From NCBI GenBank assembly GCA_013822395.1, contig PNKK01000017.1, positions 1-46,698 of the forward strand: a DNA stretch of 46,698 nucleotides. Reading direction: 5' to 3'. This DNA is from Anaerolinea sp. Lineage in GTDB: Bacteria; Chloroflexota; Limnocylindria; Limnocylindrales; CSP1-4. Both the position numbers and the translations under genes were made by a program. The notes beneath the pieces were generated by a model, which was given only the letters and a program-made list of their open reading frames with translations, searched no databases and was not told the origin of the DNA. This document shows positions 1 through 6,587 of this stretch, in pieces. Each line of letters starts with the position of its first letter. Position 1 is the stretch's first letter.

Positions 1-288
1 TGAAGACCCAGTTAGAGGTATCCGACCGGACAGACGGGACCGATGTCGCCACACGGGACGCTCGGCCGGGCGGCCGGACCTTGACGGGAAGAAACGGGCC
101 ACATGGCGAGGGGGGTTCTTCGAAAGGCGCGGCCTGTGTAAGACTCCATGTCGCCGCCGCTCGGCGGTCGGGCAAATCCCGGAGGATGGAGCTTCGTGGA
201 AGGCGACAACGTGCGACGTTGTCGCCGTGGCATCGTGGCTCCGACTGGACCGACAGAAATGTGGAGAGACAGGATATGGGAGCTTGAC

Positions 289-672
289 GTGAGAGTGCCG
301 TTCCGATCGCTGATCGTCGCTATCGTCGTGGTCGTCGCGGGCACCACCTCGGGGGGCGCGCCTGTCACCGGCACCGCGTCGGATGTCTTGGCACCTGACA
401 CGCGCATCGCTCAGGCCGTCCAGCTCGGTTCGGATGGATCAGGAACCGTGCAGGTCGGGAATGTGCAAGCGCAGATCCGCTCATTCGACGGGATGGGCAA
501 GCTGATCGCTGCCCGCGTTGGCCTCATCCAACGGGCGACAGAAGACGTATTGGGCCGAGAAGCTTATGAGCTAGTCTGGGAAGTGGGAATTGATCCAACC
601 CCCGCTCCAGCGCCGGTTGCCGTAGACCCCGATCCGATGGCATTGGTCGCGTACGAGCAGGGGGGGGTGTAG
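289..672 (+). CDS. Secreted hypothetical protein, N-terminal part (frameshifted)
   Basis: I do not recognise the family. The GTG at 289 is preferred because GGGAG lies about 7 bases upstream and the product then opens with a short basic stretch followed by a hydrophobic run (LIVAIVVVVAGTT), a plausible signal peptide. An in-frame ATG at 259 and one at 148 would put a long non-hydrophobic leader in front. The frame ends at a TAG at 670-672, directly after a run of eight G at 660-667. In the next frame the reading continues without a break into the coding-like sequence that ends at 1078, so this is probably the first 127 residues of one protein of about 260 residues. Bases 1-288 upstream show no convincing gene. 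Exported location is inferred from the signal-like N-terminus only. Confidence 0.5.
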   Translation: MRVPFRSLIVAIVVVVAGTTSGGAPVTGTASDVLAPDTRIAQAVQLGSDGSGTVQVGNVQAQIRSFDGMGKLIAARVGLIQRATEDVLGREAYELVWEVGIDPTPAPAPVAVDPDPMALVAYEQGGV

Positions 673-736
673 CCACGATCCTTCGTACTCCATCACCGGC
701 TGCATCTATGAGACCTTCTACCTCAAAGATGACGGT

Positions 737-1078
737 GTGTTGTATTACGCGAACGCCTATGCGGCCAAGGAGCGGTGGACCGTTGAGGATCGGACCGTCG
801 CCTTGATCAGTAGCTCTGGCTCCGCGGCCTCGTTCGGGAGAACGTGCACAGGGTTGTGGCCGCTTCACACAACGACTTTCTCCAACTCGAGGATCACCAG
901 TGGCACTACATACACGTATCCAATTGGCTGGAACGCGTATGTTCAACTTCTAACGGGGATGTCGTACACGTCAGCGACGTATACGCTTAGGTGGCAGCGT
1001 GGCACTGGGAGCTACAACTTCCAGATCGCATGGAGCATCGCGCCTCAGAGCTGGCCGTACTACAACAACTGTTCGTAG
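737..1078 (+). CDS. Secreted hypothetical protein, C-terminal part of the frameshifted gene
   Basis: This frame is open from the G run at 660-667 onward, and the residues before the nominal GTG at 737 (GCSHDPSYSITGCIYETFYL) look like protein, so 737 is only the first start codon in the frame, not a likely true start. There is no Shine-Dalgarno sequence for it. The segment is rich in Tyr, Thr, Ser and Trp and contains four Cys in total (two just before 737, one near residue 36 and one next to the C-terminus), which would suit two disulfides in an exported domain. Removing one G from the run fuses it to the 289-672 frame. No family recognised. Confidence 0.45.
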   Translation: MLYYANAYAAKERWTVEDRTVALISSSGSAASFGRTCTGLWPLHTTTFSNSRITSGTTYTYPIGWNAYVQLLTGMSYTSATYTLRWQRGTGSYNFQIAWSIAPQSWPYYNNCS

Positions 1079-1214
1079 CGTCCGCGCGGACCTCTGGGAT
1101 GGCATCCGGACGTTGCTCTCGAACAGTCCGCACGAAGGATCGCTCCCGCGGCGATCCGATTGGCCCATCCTCGTCCGGATCGAAACGCAGGGCAGAAGTC
1201 GGAGGTGAACCAAC

Positions 1215-1658
1215 GTGGGGCGAGATCGTCGCAAGCCCGTCGCAAGCCTGATCCTGGAGTTGGTCCTGCTCGTGACCGCGTACGTCCTCGAGCGAGACCT
1301 TTTCGGTCCTCTTCGAAGTCAGCCGGTGCCGGGAGATCTCGTCGGGATTGTCTGGCTGCAGGCAGCGGCCTGGATCCTCATCGCTGCCTGCAGCCTGCTC
1401 TTCGCGTATTCCGTTCTCGTTCGCGCACGCGGCGACCTCGGAACCAGCATTCTCGTGGGTGTCGTTGGCCTGTTCGCTTGGGCGATCACGCCGCTCGCGT
1501 ACACCCCGGGCGTCGGAGATCTGATCCCGAGCTGGTTGCTCCGCGCTACCTCGGGAGTCATCGGCTTTGTCCCGGTCGTTGCTGCCTGGTCACTGACCGT
1601 CGGCGGCTTCGGAGTAGTCGTCGCGCTGTCGGCACGACGTAGCCACCGCGCTGCGTAG
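1215..1658 (+). CDS. Small integral membrane protein, unknown function
   Basis: A 147-residue protein starting at GTG 1215, supported by GGAGGTGA at about 1202-1209. Four hydrophobic segments are visible, roughly residues 11-26, 45-68, 78-95 and 108-138, separated by short polar loops, and the C-terminus is basic (ARRSHRAA). This is a four-helix inner-membrane protein with the N-terminus (MGRDRRK) probably cytoplasmic by the positive-inside rule. No catalytic motif or recognisable family. It lies 136 bp after the broken secreted protein and before a possible terminator hairpin, so it could be cotranscribed with that gene. Confidence 0.6.
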   Translation: MGRDRRKPVASLILELVLLVTAYVLERDLFGPLRSQPVPGDLVGIVWLQAAAWILIAACSLLFAYSVLVRARGDLGTSILVGVVGLFAWAITPLAYTPGVGDLIPSWLLRATSGVIGFVPVVAAWSLTVGGFGVVVALSARRSHRAA

Positions 1659-1679
1659 ACGGCCGGCCGGGCTGCCTGA

Positions 1680-1710
1680 CACGACCTCGCGGTTGTCTCG
1701 GGAGGTCGTG
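1680..1710 (+). terminator. Possible terminator hairpin after the small membrane protein gene
   Basis: CACGACCTC at 1680-1688 pairs perfectly with GAGGTCGTG at 1702-1710 across a 13-base loop. The tail is only CTTTC, so the T-tract is poor and this could be a generic stem-loop. The position, 21 bases after the stop codon at 1658, favours a transcription end. Confidence 0.4.
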
Positions 1711-2090
1711 CTTTCACGGGGAGCTGGATTCACGGCGCATATCGAGGCACGGTTCCCGCTCCCTCCTGGCAAAGTGCATACGAACGTAACCATCTACAGT
1801 GGGGAGGGGACTTGAGCGAGTCTTTGACTCCGACGGTCAGCACTTCATCGCCCGTCCGATGGAACAGGAGGTTACGAAGGAGGTGGGGCCGTTGAGGCGC
1901 GGCTGGCGCGAGACCCTTGACGGCGGCCTGCGCTGCTGCTCAGCACGTCAGCGCAGTCCTATCGATCGTTCGTTCAGGGCAGCTTTCAGCTATCGCCCGC
2001 CGTATCCCTTCATGAACGAGGACAGGCTCCCGTGGCTTGACATGACAGCGTATGCTAATTGTCGTGGCACTGGAAGCAGCGGAGCTCCCA
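1711..2090. other. Intergenic region without a supported gene
   Basis: Open frames exist here but their products are Arg/Ser/Cys-rich and lack start-site support. The segment leads to the left end of the insertion sequence. AGCTCCCA occurs at 2083-2090 directly before the 9-bp target duplication, giving two tandem copies on the left side of the element. Confidence 0.5.
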
Positions 2091-2099
2091 AGCTCCCAA
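2091..2099. repeat. Target-site duplication, left copy
   Basis: AGCTCCCAA here is repeated exactly at 3968-3976, directly flanking the two inverted-repeat ends. A 9-bp direct repeat marks the insertion event. Confidence 0.9.
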
Positions 2100-2121
2100 G
2101 GGTGTGCGACGCGAAAGTAGG
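2100..2121 (+). repeat. Left terminal inverted repeat of the IS
   Basis: Begins GGGTGTGCGAC and ends GTAGG. Pairs with 3946-3967 in inverted orientation, with six mismatches clustered in the middle. Confidence 0.9.
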
Positions 2122-2194
2122 CGCCCGGTCCAGTTGAGCGTGGTTCCATGGTAGTCTGGTTGTGGTAGTCACAATCAGATACGGAGGGACCGCG

Positions 2195-2620
2195 ATGGGC
2201 CCGTCACTCGCCGAGCTGGAAGCCGAGCGCAGCCGCCTGTACGCCGAGCTCGCCGCGATGCCCGACGTTCGGCGCGGCAGCGTCACGACGAACTGGCGCC
2301 GCTGCGGCAAGCCGAACTGCCGCTGCGCCGAGCCGGCCCATCCGGGTCACGGGCCGCGCCACCTGTGGACCCGCTCGGTGGTCGGCGGTCCGACCCGGGG
2401 CCGCCAGATCGCGCCCGGCGCCGAGCTCGACAAGGTCCGTGCCGAGGTCGCGGCGTACAAGCGCTTCGCCGCCCTCGTCGACGCGCTCGTCGAGGTGAAC
2501 GAGCAGATCTGCGAGGCCCGCCCGATCCCGGCCTTCGCCGGTGCCCACGAGCGGAGCGGGACGAGGCCCGAAAAAGGGGGCTCTTCGACGCCCTCCGGAC
2601 CGAGTTCGCGGCCGAGCTGA
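2195..2620 (+). CDS. DUF6788-like accessory protein, first ORF of the IS
   Basis: A protein of 141 residues starting at ATG 2195, with GGAGGG 9 bases upstream. It opens with a charged helical stretch (LAELEAERSRLYAELAAM), then a short cysteine motif, C-GKPN-C-R-C (near residues 34-41), resembling a small zinc ribbon, with a GPRHLW segment behind it. This layout is that of the DUF6788 proteins commonly found directly before ISKra4-type transposases. Its last 15 or so residues beyond the AAAAAGGGGG run at 2571-2580 are low-complexity, so the natural product may instead be a frameshift fusion with the transposase in the -1 frame. Confidence 0.75.
   Translation: MGPSLAELEAERSRLYAELAAMPDVRRGSVTTNWRRCGKPNCRCAEPAHPGHGPRHLWTRSVVGGPTRGRQIAPGAELDKVRAEVAAYKRFAALVDALVEVNEQICEARPIPAFAGAHERSGTRPEKGGSSTPSGPSSRPS
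2570..2581 (+). promoter_or_regulatory. Candidate -1 ribosomal frameshift site in the IS
   Basis: The first-ORF codons here are GAA AAA GGG GGC. Slipping one base back on the AAAAA run moves the ribosome into the transposase frame (AAA AGG GGG CTC TTC GAC), where the protein-like sequence resumes as RGLFDALRTEF. The A-site pairing after the slip is imperfect (GGG to AGG), so the site is not a textbook heptamer. Confidence 0.5.
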
Positions 2621-3936
2621 GCCGCCTCGCCGGACTCGCCGCGAGCCTCCTCGGCGGCGGTGGCACAGCCGACGGGCTGCGGACATTGGAGCTCGCGATT
2701 CGGACGGCGATGGTCCGCCTCGGCGGCGGCTTCCTGGGGGCCGTCCTCGACCTCGATCCAGGCTACGCGGGCGGCTCGCTCGACTGCGGGCAGGGCCATC
2801 GCGCCCGGTTCGTCGGCTACCGGACCCGCACGATCGACACGGTCCTCGGAGCGGTCTCCCTCCGGCGGGCGTACTACCACTGTCGCGCCTGCCGGACGGG
2901 CGTCGCACCGCGCGATGCCGAGCTCGGGCTGGCCGGCGCGTCGCTCAGTCCCGGACTCGCCCGGATCGTCGCCCGGGCGGGGGCCGGTGAGCCGTTCGCC
3001 GCCGCTCGGCGCGATCTCGCCGAGCTGGCCGGGCTCGAGCTCACGACGAAGCGGATCGAGCGGGCGGCCGAAGCTGCCGGGACGCGGGTGCATGCGGCGG
3101 CCGAGGCCGAGGCGGCGGCGATCCTCGCCGGCTCACTCCGCCCGCTCGCTCCGACCGGTCCGGTCGAGACCCTGTACGTCACGATCGATGGGACGGGCGT
3201 GCCGACCGTGCCCAAGGAGACCCTTGGCCGGCGGGGCAAGGGCCCCGACGGGCGGGCCCGCACGCGCGAGGCGAAGCTCGGCTGCCTGTTCACCGGAAGC
3301 GGGCTCGACGCCCGCGGCCGGCCGGTCCGCGATCCGGGCTCGTCGAGCTACGTCTCGGTCATCGAGTCGGCCGAGCGGTTCGGCGATCTCCTGTACGCCG
3401 AGGCCGTCCGGCGCGGTGTCGAGCGGGCGGCCCGGGTCGCCGTCATCGGCGACGGGGCGCGCTGGATCTGGGGCCTCGCGTCCGAGCACTTCCCGGGCGC
3501 CGTCGGGATCGTCGATCTGTACCACGCCCGGGAGCACCTCTATGAGCTCGGCCGGCTCGTCCGGCCTGACGATCGGGCGTGGCTCGAGGCCCGGCTCGGC
3601 GAGCTCGACGGCGGTGCGATCGAGGCCCTCCTCGCCGTCGTCGGGGAGGTCGCCGTCCCGGACGCCGCCGCCGTGCGGGTCGCCGAGCTCACCGGCTACT
3701 TCGCGAACAACCGCGAGCGAATGCGCTACGGCGAGTTCCGGGCGGCCGGCCTGTTTGTCGGCTCGGGTGTCGTCGAGGCTGGCTGCAAGACGCTCGTCGG
3801 CGGCCGACTCAAGGGCTCCGGCATGCGCTGGACGGTCAAGGGCGCGGAGTCGATCATCAGTCTCCGGTGCGCCGAGGCGAGCGGCCGCTGGGAGGAGGTC
3901 TGGTTGCGGCTCCAGCCCCAGACGTGCGCGGCCTGA
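2572..3936 (+). CDS. ISKra4-family transposase (second ORF, probably made by -1 frameshift)
   Basis: About 454 residues from the A run to TGA 3936. The N-terminal part has a zinc-binding-like motif (HCRAC near the segment YYHCRACRTG), then a helical region. The catalytic core shows the ISKra4 pattern: an acidic residue in the strand YVTIDGTGVP, a second in VAVIGDGARWIWGL, then DLYHAREHLYEL and the C-terminal VEAGCKTLVGGRLKGSGMRW block, so the DDE-type triad appears intact. No good start codon or Shine-Dalgarno sequence precedes the coding-like sequence in this frame; the frame is merely open from 2365. I therefore read it as the downstream half of a fusion beginning at 2195. The enzyme would cut and join the inverted-repeat ends at 2100 and 3967. 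Confidence 0.85.
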   Translation, partial: KRGLFDALRTEFAAELSRLAGLAASLLGGGGTADGLRTLELAIRTAMVRLGGGFLGAVLDLDPGYAGGSLDCGQGHRARFVGYRTRTIDTVLGAVSLRRAYYHCRACRTGVAPRDAELGLAGASLSPGLARIVARAGAGEPFAAARRDLAELAGLELTTKRIERAAEAAGTRVHAAAEAEAAAILAGSLRPLAPTGPVETLYVTIDGTGVPTVPKETLGRRGKGPDGRARTREAKLGCLFTGSGLDARGRPVRDPGSSSYVSVIESAERFGDLLYAEAVRRGVERAARVAVIGDGARWIWGLASEHFPGAVGIVDLYHAREHLYELGRLVRPDDRAWLEARLGELDGGAIEALLAVVGEVAVPDAAAVRVAELTGYFANNRERMRYGEFRAAGLFVGSGVVEAGCKTLVGGRLKGSGMRWTVKGAESIISLRCAEASGRWEEVWLRLQPQTCAA

Positions 3937-3945
3937 CCGCCGTCA

Positions 3946-3967
3946 CCTACAAATCTGTCGCACACCC
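3946..3967 (-). repeat. Right terminal inverted repeat of the IS
   Basis: Read on the minus strand it begins GGGTGTGCGAC and ends GTAGG, matching the left end. Confidence 0.9.
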
Positions 3968-3976
3968 AGCTCCCAA
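3968..3976. repeat. Target-site duplication, right copy
   Basis: AGCTCCCAA, identical to 2091-2099. Confidence 0.9.
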
Positions 3977-4469
3977 TCGTCCTCGAGAATCTACAAGAGA
4001 TGAGATCGTGTCGTCGAGAAGGACCTGCTCGAGCAGCTCGAGGACAGTTGGCTGGCGCGGTTTTGTTGATGTCGACCTGAACGGAGTTAGTGATCCCCCT
4101 GGATACACCTACTCGCCCCCAGTGAATCTCACCTGTGTCCCCTGATACCCAACCCACCACTCACGATAATTGCGCGGCGGAGTTCGCTTCAGCACAGCAC
4201 GCCTCAGCCGCGTGTAGGCTGCGAACGTTTGGTCATGCCATAGCGGGTGGCCGGGGTGGCGCGGTCTCAAGGCACACCAGAGGCGGTCACACGTGCTCCG
4301 GAGTTCTAAAGTGAGCGGTGTGGAGGGTGGCTGGCACCCGTACCCGGGCGCGACTTATGTCGGCGCGAGTCGTCTCCCTCCTGTCAAGCCAGGTCGCGTC
4401 GTAGGTCTTGGCGCCATCTGCGGTCTCGAGCCACAGCGCTCCGACGGAAGTGGAGATCAGAGCTTTTCG
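3977..4469. other. Intergenic region with a possible gene remnant
   Basis: No intact gene is supported. A short stretch at 4004-4069 reads DRVVEKDLLEQLEDSWLARF before a stop, with acidic, helix-like composition and GC-rich third positions, so it may be the tail of a decayed gene next to the IS insertion site. The sequence upstream of it in the same frame is interrupted by a stop at 4001. An in-frame extension of the next gene back to 4293 is composed of atypical residues and was not used. Confidence 0.35.
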
Positions 4470-4802
4470 GTGAGTGAGTTCGTCACGCTGGAAGATGGCC
4501 GACGCGTGATCCTGCACGAGGATCGCGGCTTTACCATCGGCTGGAGATCATCCGAGTCGGGTTCTGGTGATATCCGGGGGCACGAGACTCGGGACAGCAT
4601 CACCCGAAACGTGTTGAATGTCGTGCTTCCCGATGACGATGAGTGCGCGGAGGACCACCCTTGGTCGTGGCTGGCCGACCTAGCTCGGGCTCGCGGCCTG
4701 AATGTGACTGCGGAAGACCTGAGAGGTCTTCCGTATGAGGTCATACTCACCGACAGGGTGATGCGATGGCTCGCGCGTGTTGCTGGCCGCGCTGAATGGT
4801 GA
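4470..4802 (+). CDS. Conserved-looking hypothetical protein
   Basis: A 110-residue acidic protein. GTG 4470 is chosen because protein-like sequence begins there (VSEFVTLEDGRRVILHEDRGFTIGW); an upstream GTG at 4293 would add 59 residues of unlikely composition. A weak GGAG lies about 14 bases upstream, so the start is uncertain. The product is soluble, with a beta-rich first half and a helical second half (HPWSWLADLARARGLNVTAEDLRGLPYEVIL). It has no signal peptide and no motif I can link to a function. Its stop overlaps the next gene's start by seven bases (ATGGTGA), suggesting translational coupling with the lipoprotein gene. Confidence 0.55.
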   Translation: MSEFVTLEDGRRVILHEDRGFTIGWRSSESGSGDIRGHETRDSITRNVLNVVLPDDDECAEDHPWSWLADLARARGLNVTAEDLRGLPYEVILTDRVMRWLARVAGRAEW

Positions 4803-5317
4803 ACTTGCCCCGGTTTCGTGGACACCTGAGAGGCCGTCACCGCCTACGTGTCGCTGAGGACGTGATACGTCTCGGCCTCCTGGCCCTCGCCGTCGTGGTT
4901 GTCTCGGGCTGTGGACTCACCGAGGCCACTCCGACGCCGCCACCGATCCAGGTTCGGCTCGACACGCCTGACGGCGTCGTGGGCGTGTTCCGCGACGGGG
5001 CCGGCATCCACTTCGTCATCGATGGCCAGGACACAGGGGGCCAGCACCCGGACCGGACGGCGCCGACCGTGGACCTGTTCAGCTTGAGTGGCGATACGGG
5101 CAGGGTCTACAACTCGTTCGTCTACGGCCTCGCGCCGGTCGGTGCGGTCCGAGTCGAGCTGGCAGGGCTCGCACCGATCGGCGGCACGGTCGAGGATGGG
5201 ATGTACATCCTCGCGCTACGCGACAAGCTCATCCTGCCCACCAAGCTCCAGTGGCGGTTCGTGTCGAGCGCGGGAGTGGTCCTGGCTGAGGGGTCGAACA
5301 TCACGCCCGAACGCTGA
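4796..5317 (+). CDS. Putative lipoprotein, unknown function
   Basis: The N-terminus carries a type II signal peptide: basic region, hydrophobic run (LGLLALAVVVV) and lipobox V-S-G-C with the acylated Cys at residue 39. ATG 4796 overlaps the upstream stop; an internal GTG at 4862 would give a standard-length signal with Cys at residue 17 and may be the real start. After the Cys comes a Thr/Pro linker (TEATPTPPP) and then a beta-rich domain of about 125 residues with no cysteines. A small extracellular beta-sandwich is likely. No family recognised. Confidence 0.6.
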   Translation: MVNLPRFRGHLRGRHRLRVAEDVIRLGLLALAVVVVSGCGLTEATPTPPPIQVRLDTPDGVVGVFRDGAGIHFVIDGQDTGGQHPDRTAPTVDLFSLSGDTGRVYNSFVYGLAPVGAVRVELAGLAPIGGTVEDGMYILALRDKLILPTKLQWRFVSSAGVVLAEGSNITPER

Positions 5318-5332
5318 GACTGAAGGGCAGCG

Positions 5333-5530
5333 GTGGTGGGTTCAGTCAAACGGGGCGTCGCAGTGGGTGGTTTCTTGCTGATCATCCTGGGCGTCCCGGT
5401 TGCTGCTCGGTCCGACGCGCCGCTCCTGGTGTTCGCGGAGACGATCCTGTTCGCGCTGGTGATGGCCGTCTCGGCATCGCCGTCACGCTTGCGACCATCA
5501 ACCGTCGTCGAGCCAGCATGCCTCCGCTGA
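5333..5530 (+). CDS. Small membrane protein, first of a tandem related pair
   Basis: A 65-residue product starting at GTG 5333. Two hydrophobic segments (about residues 9-24 and 31-46) flank a short loop containing SDAPLL. The first 46 residues align with the next gene (VKR, V-x-V-G, ARS/ARG, PLL-x-F, then a second helix). After residue 46 the frame turns polar (SASPSRLRPST), whereas the -1 frame continues as LGIAVTLATINRRRASMPPLNVKR straight into the next gene. The original product was therefore probably one protein with two 2-helix repeats, or the first gene has a shifted end. Confidence 0.45.
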   Translation: MVGSVKRGVAVGGFLLIILGVPVAARSDAPLLVFAETILFALVMAVSASPSRLRPSTVVEPACLR

Positions 5531-5721
5531 ACGTCAAACGGGCCGTCCTCGTGGGCCTGGTTGTCGGCGCCGTGATCGAGGCCGTTGTGAGCGCCCGGGG
5601 CAGCGTGCCGCTCTTGACGTTCAGTTCGAATCTCGCGACGGTGCTGTGGGTGGCCATGCTCGTCTCGCTTGTCATGCTCGCGATCGAGCGCCACCGGTTG
5701 GGCTGCACCGGCGGCCGGTAA
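5518..5721 (+). CDS. Small membrane protein, second of the tandem related pair
   Basis: A 67-residue product from ATG 5518 with two hydrophobic helices (about residues 10-26 and 40-56) and a basic C-terminus. It overlaps the end of the preceding frame by 13 bases and resembles its first 46 residues, including VKR, ARG and PLLTF. No Shine-Dalgarno sequence is evident, consistent with the start being an internal Met of a longer fused frame. Function unknown. Confidence 0.45.
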   Translation: MPPLNVKRAVLVGLVVGAVIEAVVSARGSVPLLTFSSNLATVLWVAMLVSLVMLAIERHRLGCTGGR

Positions 5722-5870
5722 CCCAGTCCACGCACCGCCAGGCCGCCCGCTTCGCGATGACCCTGGTGACCGAGTAGGCGAAGGTCAGCCAGCGGCTCAT
5801 CCGCAAGGGAGGGACTTCGAAAGCCCAATGGGAGGCGAGGCCTCGACGAGACCCAATCGGACCCTGGTTG

Positions 5871-5900
5871 CCACATATGGCATGTGGCATGTGGTAGTAT
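5871..5900 (+). promoter_or_regulatory. vapBC promoter and candidate operator
   Basis: TAGTAT at 5895-5900 is a -10 box placed six bases before the antitoxin ATG, so transcription would start at or beside the start codon. Just upstream, CCACAT (5871-5876) and ATGTGG (5882-5887) form an inverted repeat, and GGCATGT is repeated in tandem at 5879-5893. Such a repeat overlapping the promoter is the expected binding site for a ribbon-helix-helix antitoxin that represses its own operon. Confidence 0.55.
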
Positions 5901-5906
5901 CGCGCG

Positions 5907-6164
5907 ATGGAAAAGACCACGCTCTATCTGCCGGTGGGCCTCCAGGCAGAGTTGCGCGCGCTTGCCCGACGGTCCGGGCGGCCGCAGGCGGAGCTGATCC
6001 GCGAGGCCGTGGCGGACTACGTCGCTCGGCAGGATCACCCGTGGCCGAGCTCGATCGGCAGCGCCGACGACGCCGCGGTGTCCGGCGAGTCCAGTGAGGA
6101 CTGGCTTCGCGAGGAGTGGTCGCGCGACGACGCCCGCCCGATGCGGCGCTCGGCTCGCCTGTGA
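5907..6164 (+). CDS. vapB: Ribbon-helix-helix antitoxin (VapB-like)
   Basis: An 85-residue protein. Residues 1-45 form a ribbon-helix-helix fold of the CopG/MetJ type: a DNA-contacting strand (KTTLYLPVGL), helix A (QAELRALARRSG) and helix B (RPQAELIREAVADYVARQ). The acidic C-terminal half (SSEDWLREEWSRDD) is the likely toxin-neutralising tail. Its stop codon overlaps the toxin GTG in GTGA (6161-6164). There is no Shine-Dalgarno sequence, in keeping with the -10 box six bases upstream. It should bind the inverted repeat in its own promoter, alone or with VapC. Confidence 0.85.
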   Translation: MEKTTLYLPVGLQAELRALARRSGRPQAELIREAVADYVARQDHPWPSSIGSADDAAVSGESSEDWLREEWSRDDARPMRRSARL

Positions 6165-6559
6165 TCACGCTGGACACGTCCGCCATCGTCGCGCTGCTGA
6201 GCCCGCGCGATCCGCGCCACAGCGACGTCCTCCGGGAGCTGAAGCAAGCCGGCCCGCCATGGATCGTCCCCGCGGCCGTTCTTGGCGAGGTCGGGTACTT
6301 CATCGAGCGGCGTTTCGGTGCTCAGGTCCTGGGTCGGTTCCTGGCGGACCTTGCCGCCGGCGCGTTCACGCTCGACTGCGGCGAGCAGGACCTCGCGCAG
6401 GTTCGCGAGCTGGCCGTCCGGTATGCGGATCTTCCCCTGGGGCTTGTCGATGCCGCCGTCGTCGCCTGCGCGGCGCGCCGGGAGCATCGGGTCCTGACGC
6501 TCGATCAGCGCGACTTCAGCGTCGTGGCGCGAGACGTCCCGCTTGCCATCCTGCCGTAG
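6161..6559 (+). CDS. vapC: PIN-domain toxin ribonuclease (VapC-like)
   Basis: A 132-residue PIN domain from GTG 6161. The acidic metal-binding residues are present: D5 in ITLDTSAIVALL, E43 in VLGEVGYFI, D97 in GLVDAAVVACA and D115 in LTLDQRDFS. VapC toxins are Mg-dependent ribonucleases that cut specific tRNAs or rRNA when the antitoxin is lost. The GTGA overlap with the antitoxin, and the absence of frameshifts, suggest a functional pair. Target RNA cannot be told from sequence. Confidence 0.87.
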   Translation: MITLDTSAIVALLSPRDPRHSDVLRELKQAGPPWIVPAAVLGEVGYFIERRFGAQVLGRFLADLAAGAFTLDCGEQDLAQVRELAVRYADLPLGLVDAAVVACAARREHRVLTLDQRDFSVVARDVPLAILP

Positions 6560-6572
6560 GGTCTCCGCCGAC

Positions 6573-6578
6573 TACGAT
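6573..6578 (+). promoter_or_regulatory. -10 box of a probable leaderless aspS transcript
   Basis: TACGAT ends nine bases before ATG 6588. No Shine-Dalgarno sequence precedes that ATG. Confidence 0.5.
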
Positions 6579-6587
6579 AGGCGCGCC

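Larger units (their letters stand above)
2100..3967 (+). mobile_element. Complete ISKra4-family insertion sequence (1868 bp)
   Basis: The left end GGGTGTGCGAC (2100-2110) is the exact inverted complement of the right end at 3957-3967, and GTAGG at 2117-2121 matches its inverse at 3946-3950, so the terminal inverted repeats are about 22 bp with 16 matches. A perfect 9-bp direct repeat, AGCTCCCAA, flanks both ends. Inside are a small DUF6788-type ORF and a longer ORF for the transposase, overlapping in different frames, as in several two-ORF ISKra4-type elements. Exact target duplication and open frames suggest a recent and possibly active insertion. The gene order around it gives no sign of a captured passenger gene. 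Confidence 0.92.

Noticed and set aside
12..407. Minus-strand frame at the window start
   Set aside because: Thr/Pro/Arg-rich with no ribosome site, and it overlaps the start of the secreted protein.
1799..2137. Open frame leading into the IS left end
   Set aside because: Crosses the IS boundary at 2100, has no Shine-Dalgarno sequence and an unlikely composition. Joining it across the empty site gives no coherent protein.
2365..2571. Separate start of the transposase at 2365
   Set aside because: The translation before about 2572 in that frame is Arg/Gly-rich and is a shadow of the first IS ORF; protein-like sequence begins only at the A run.
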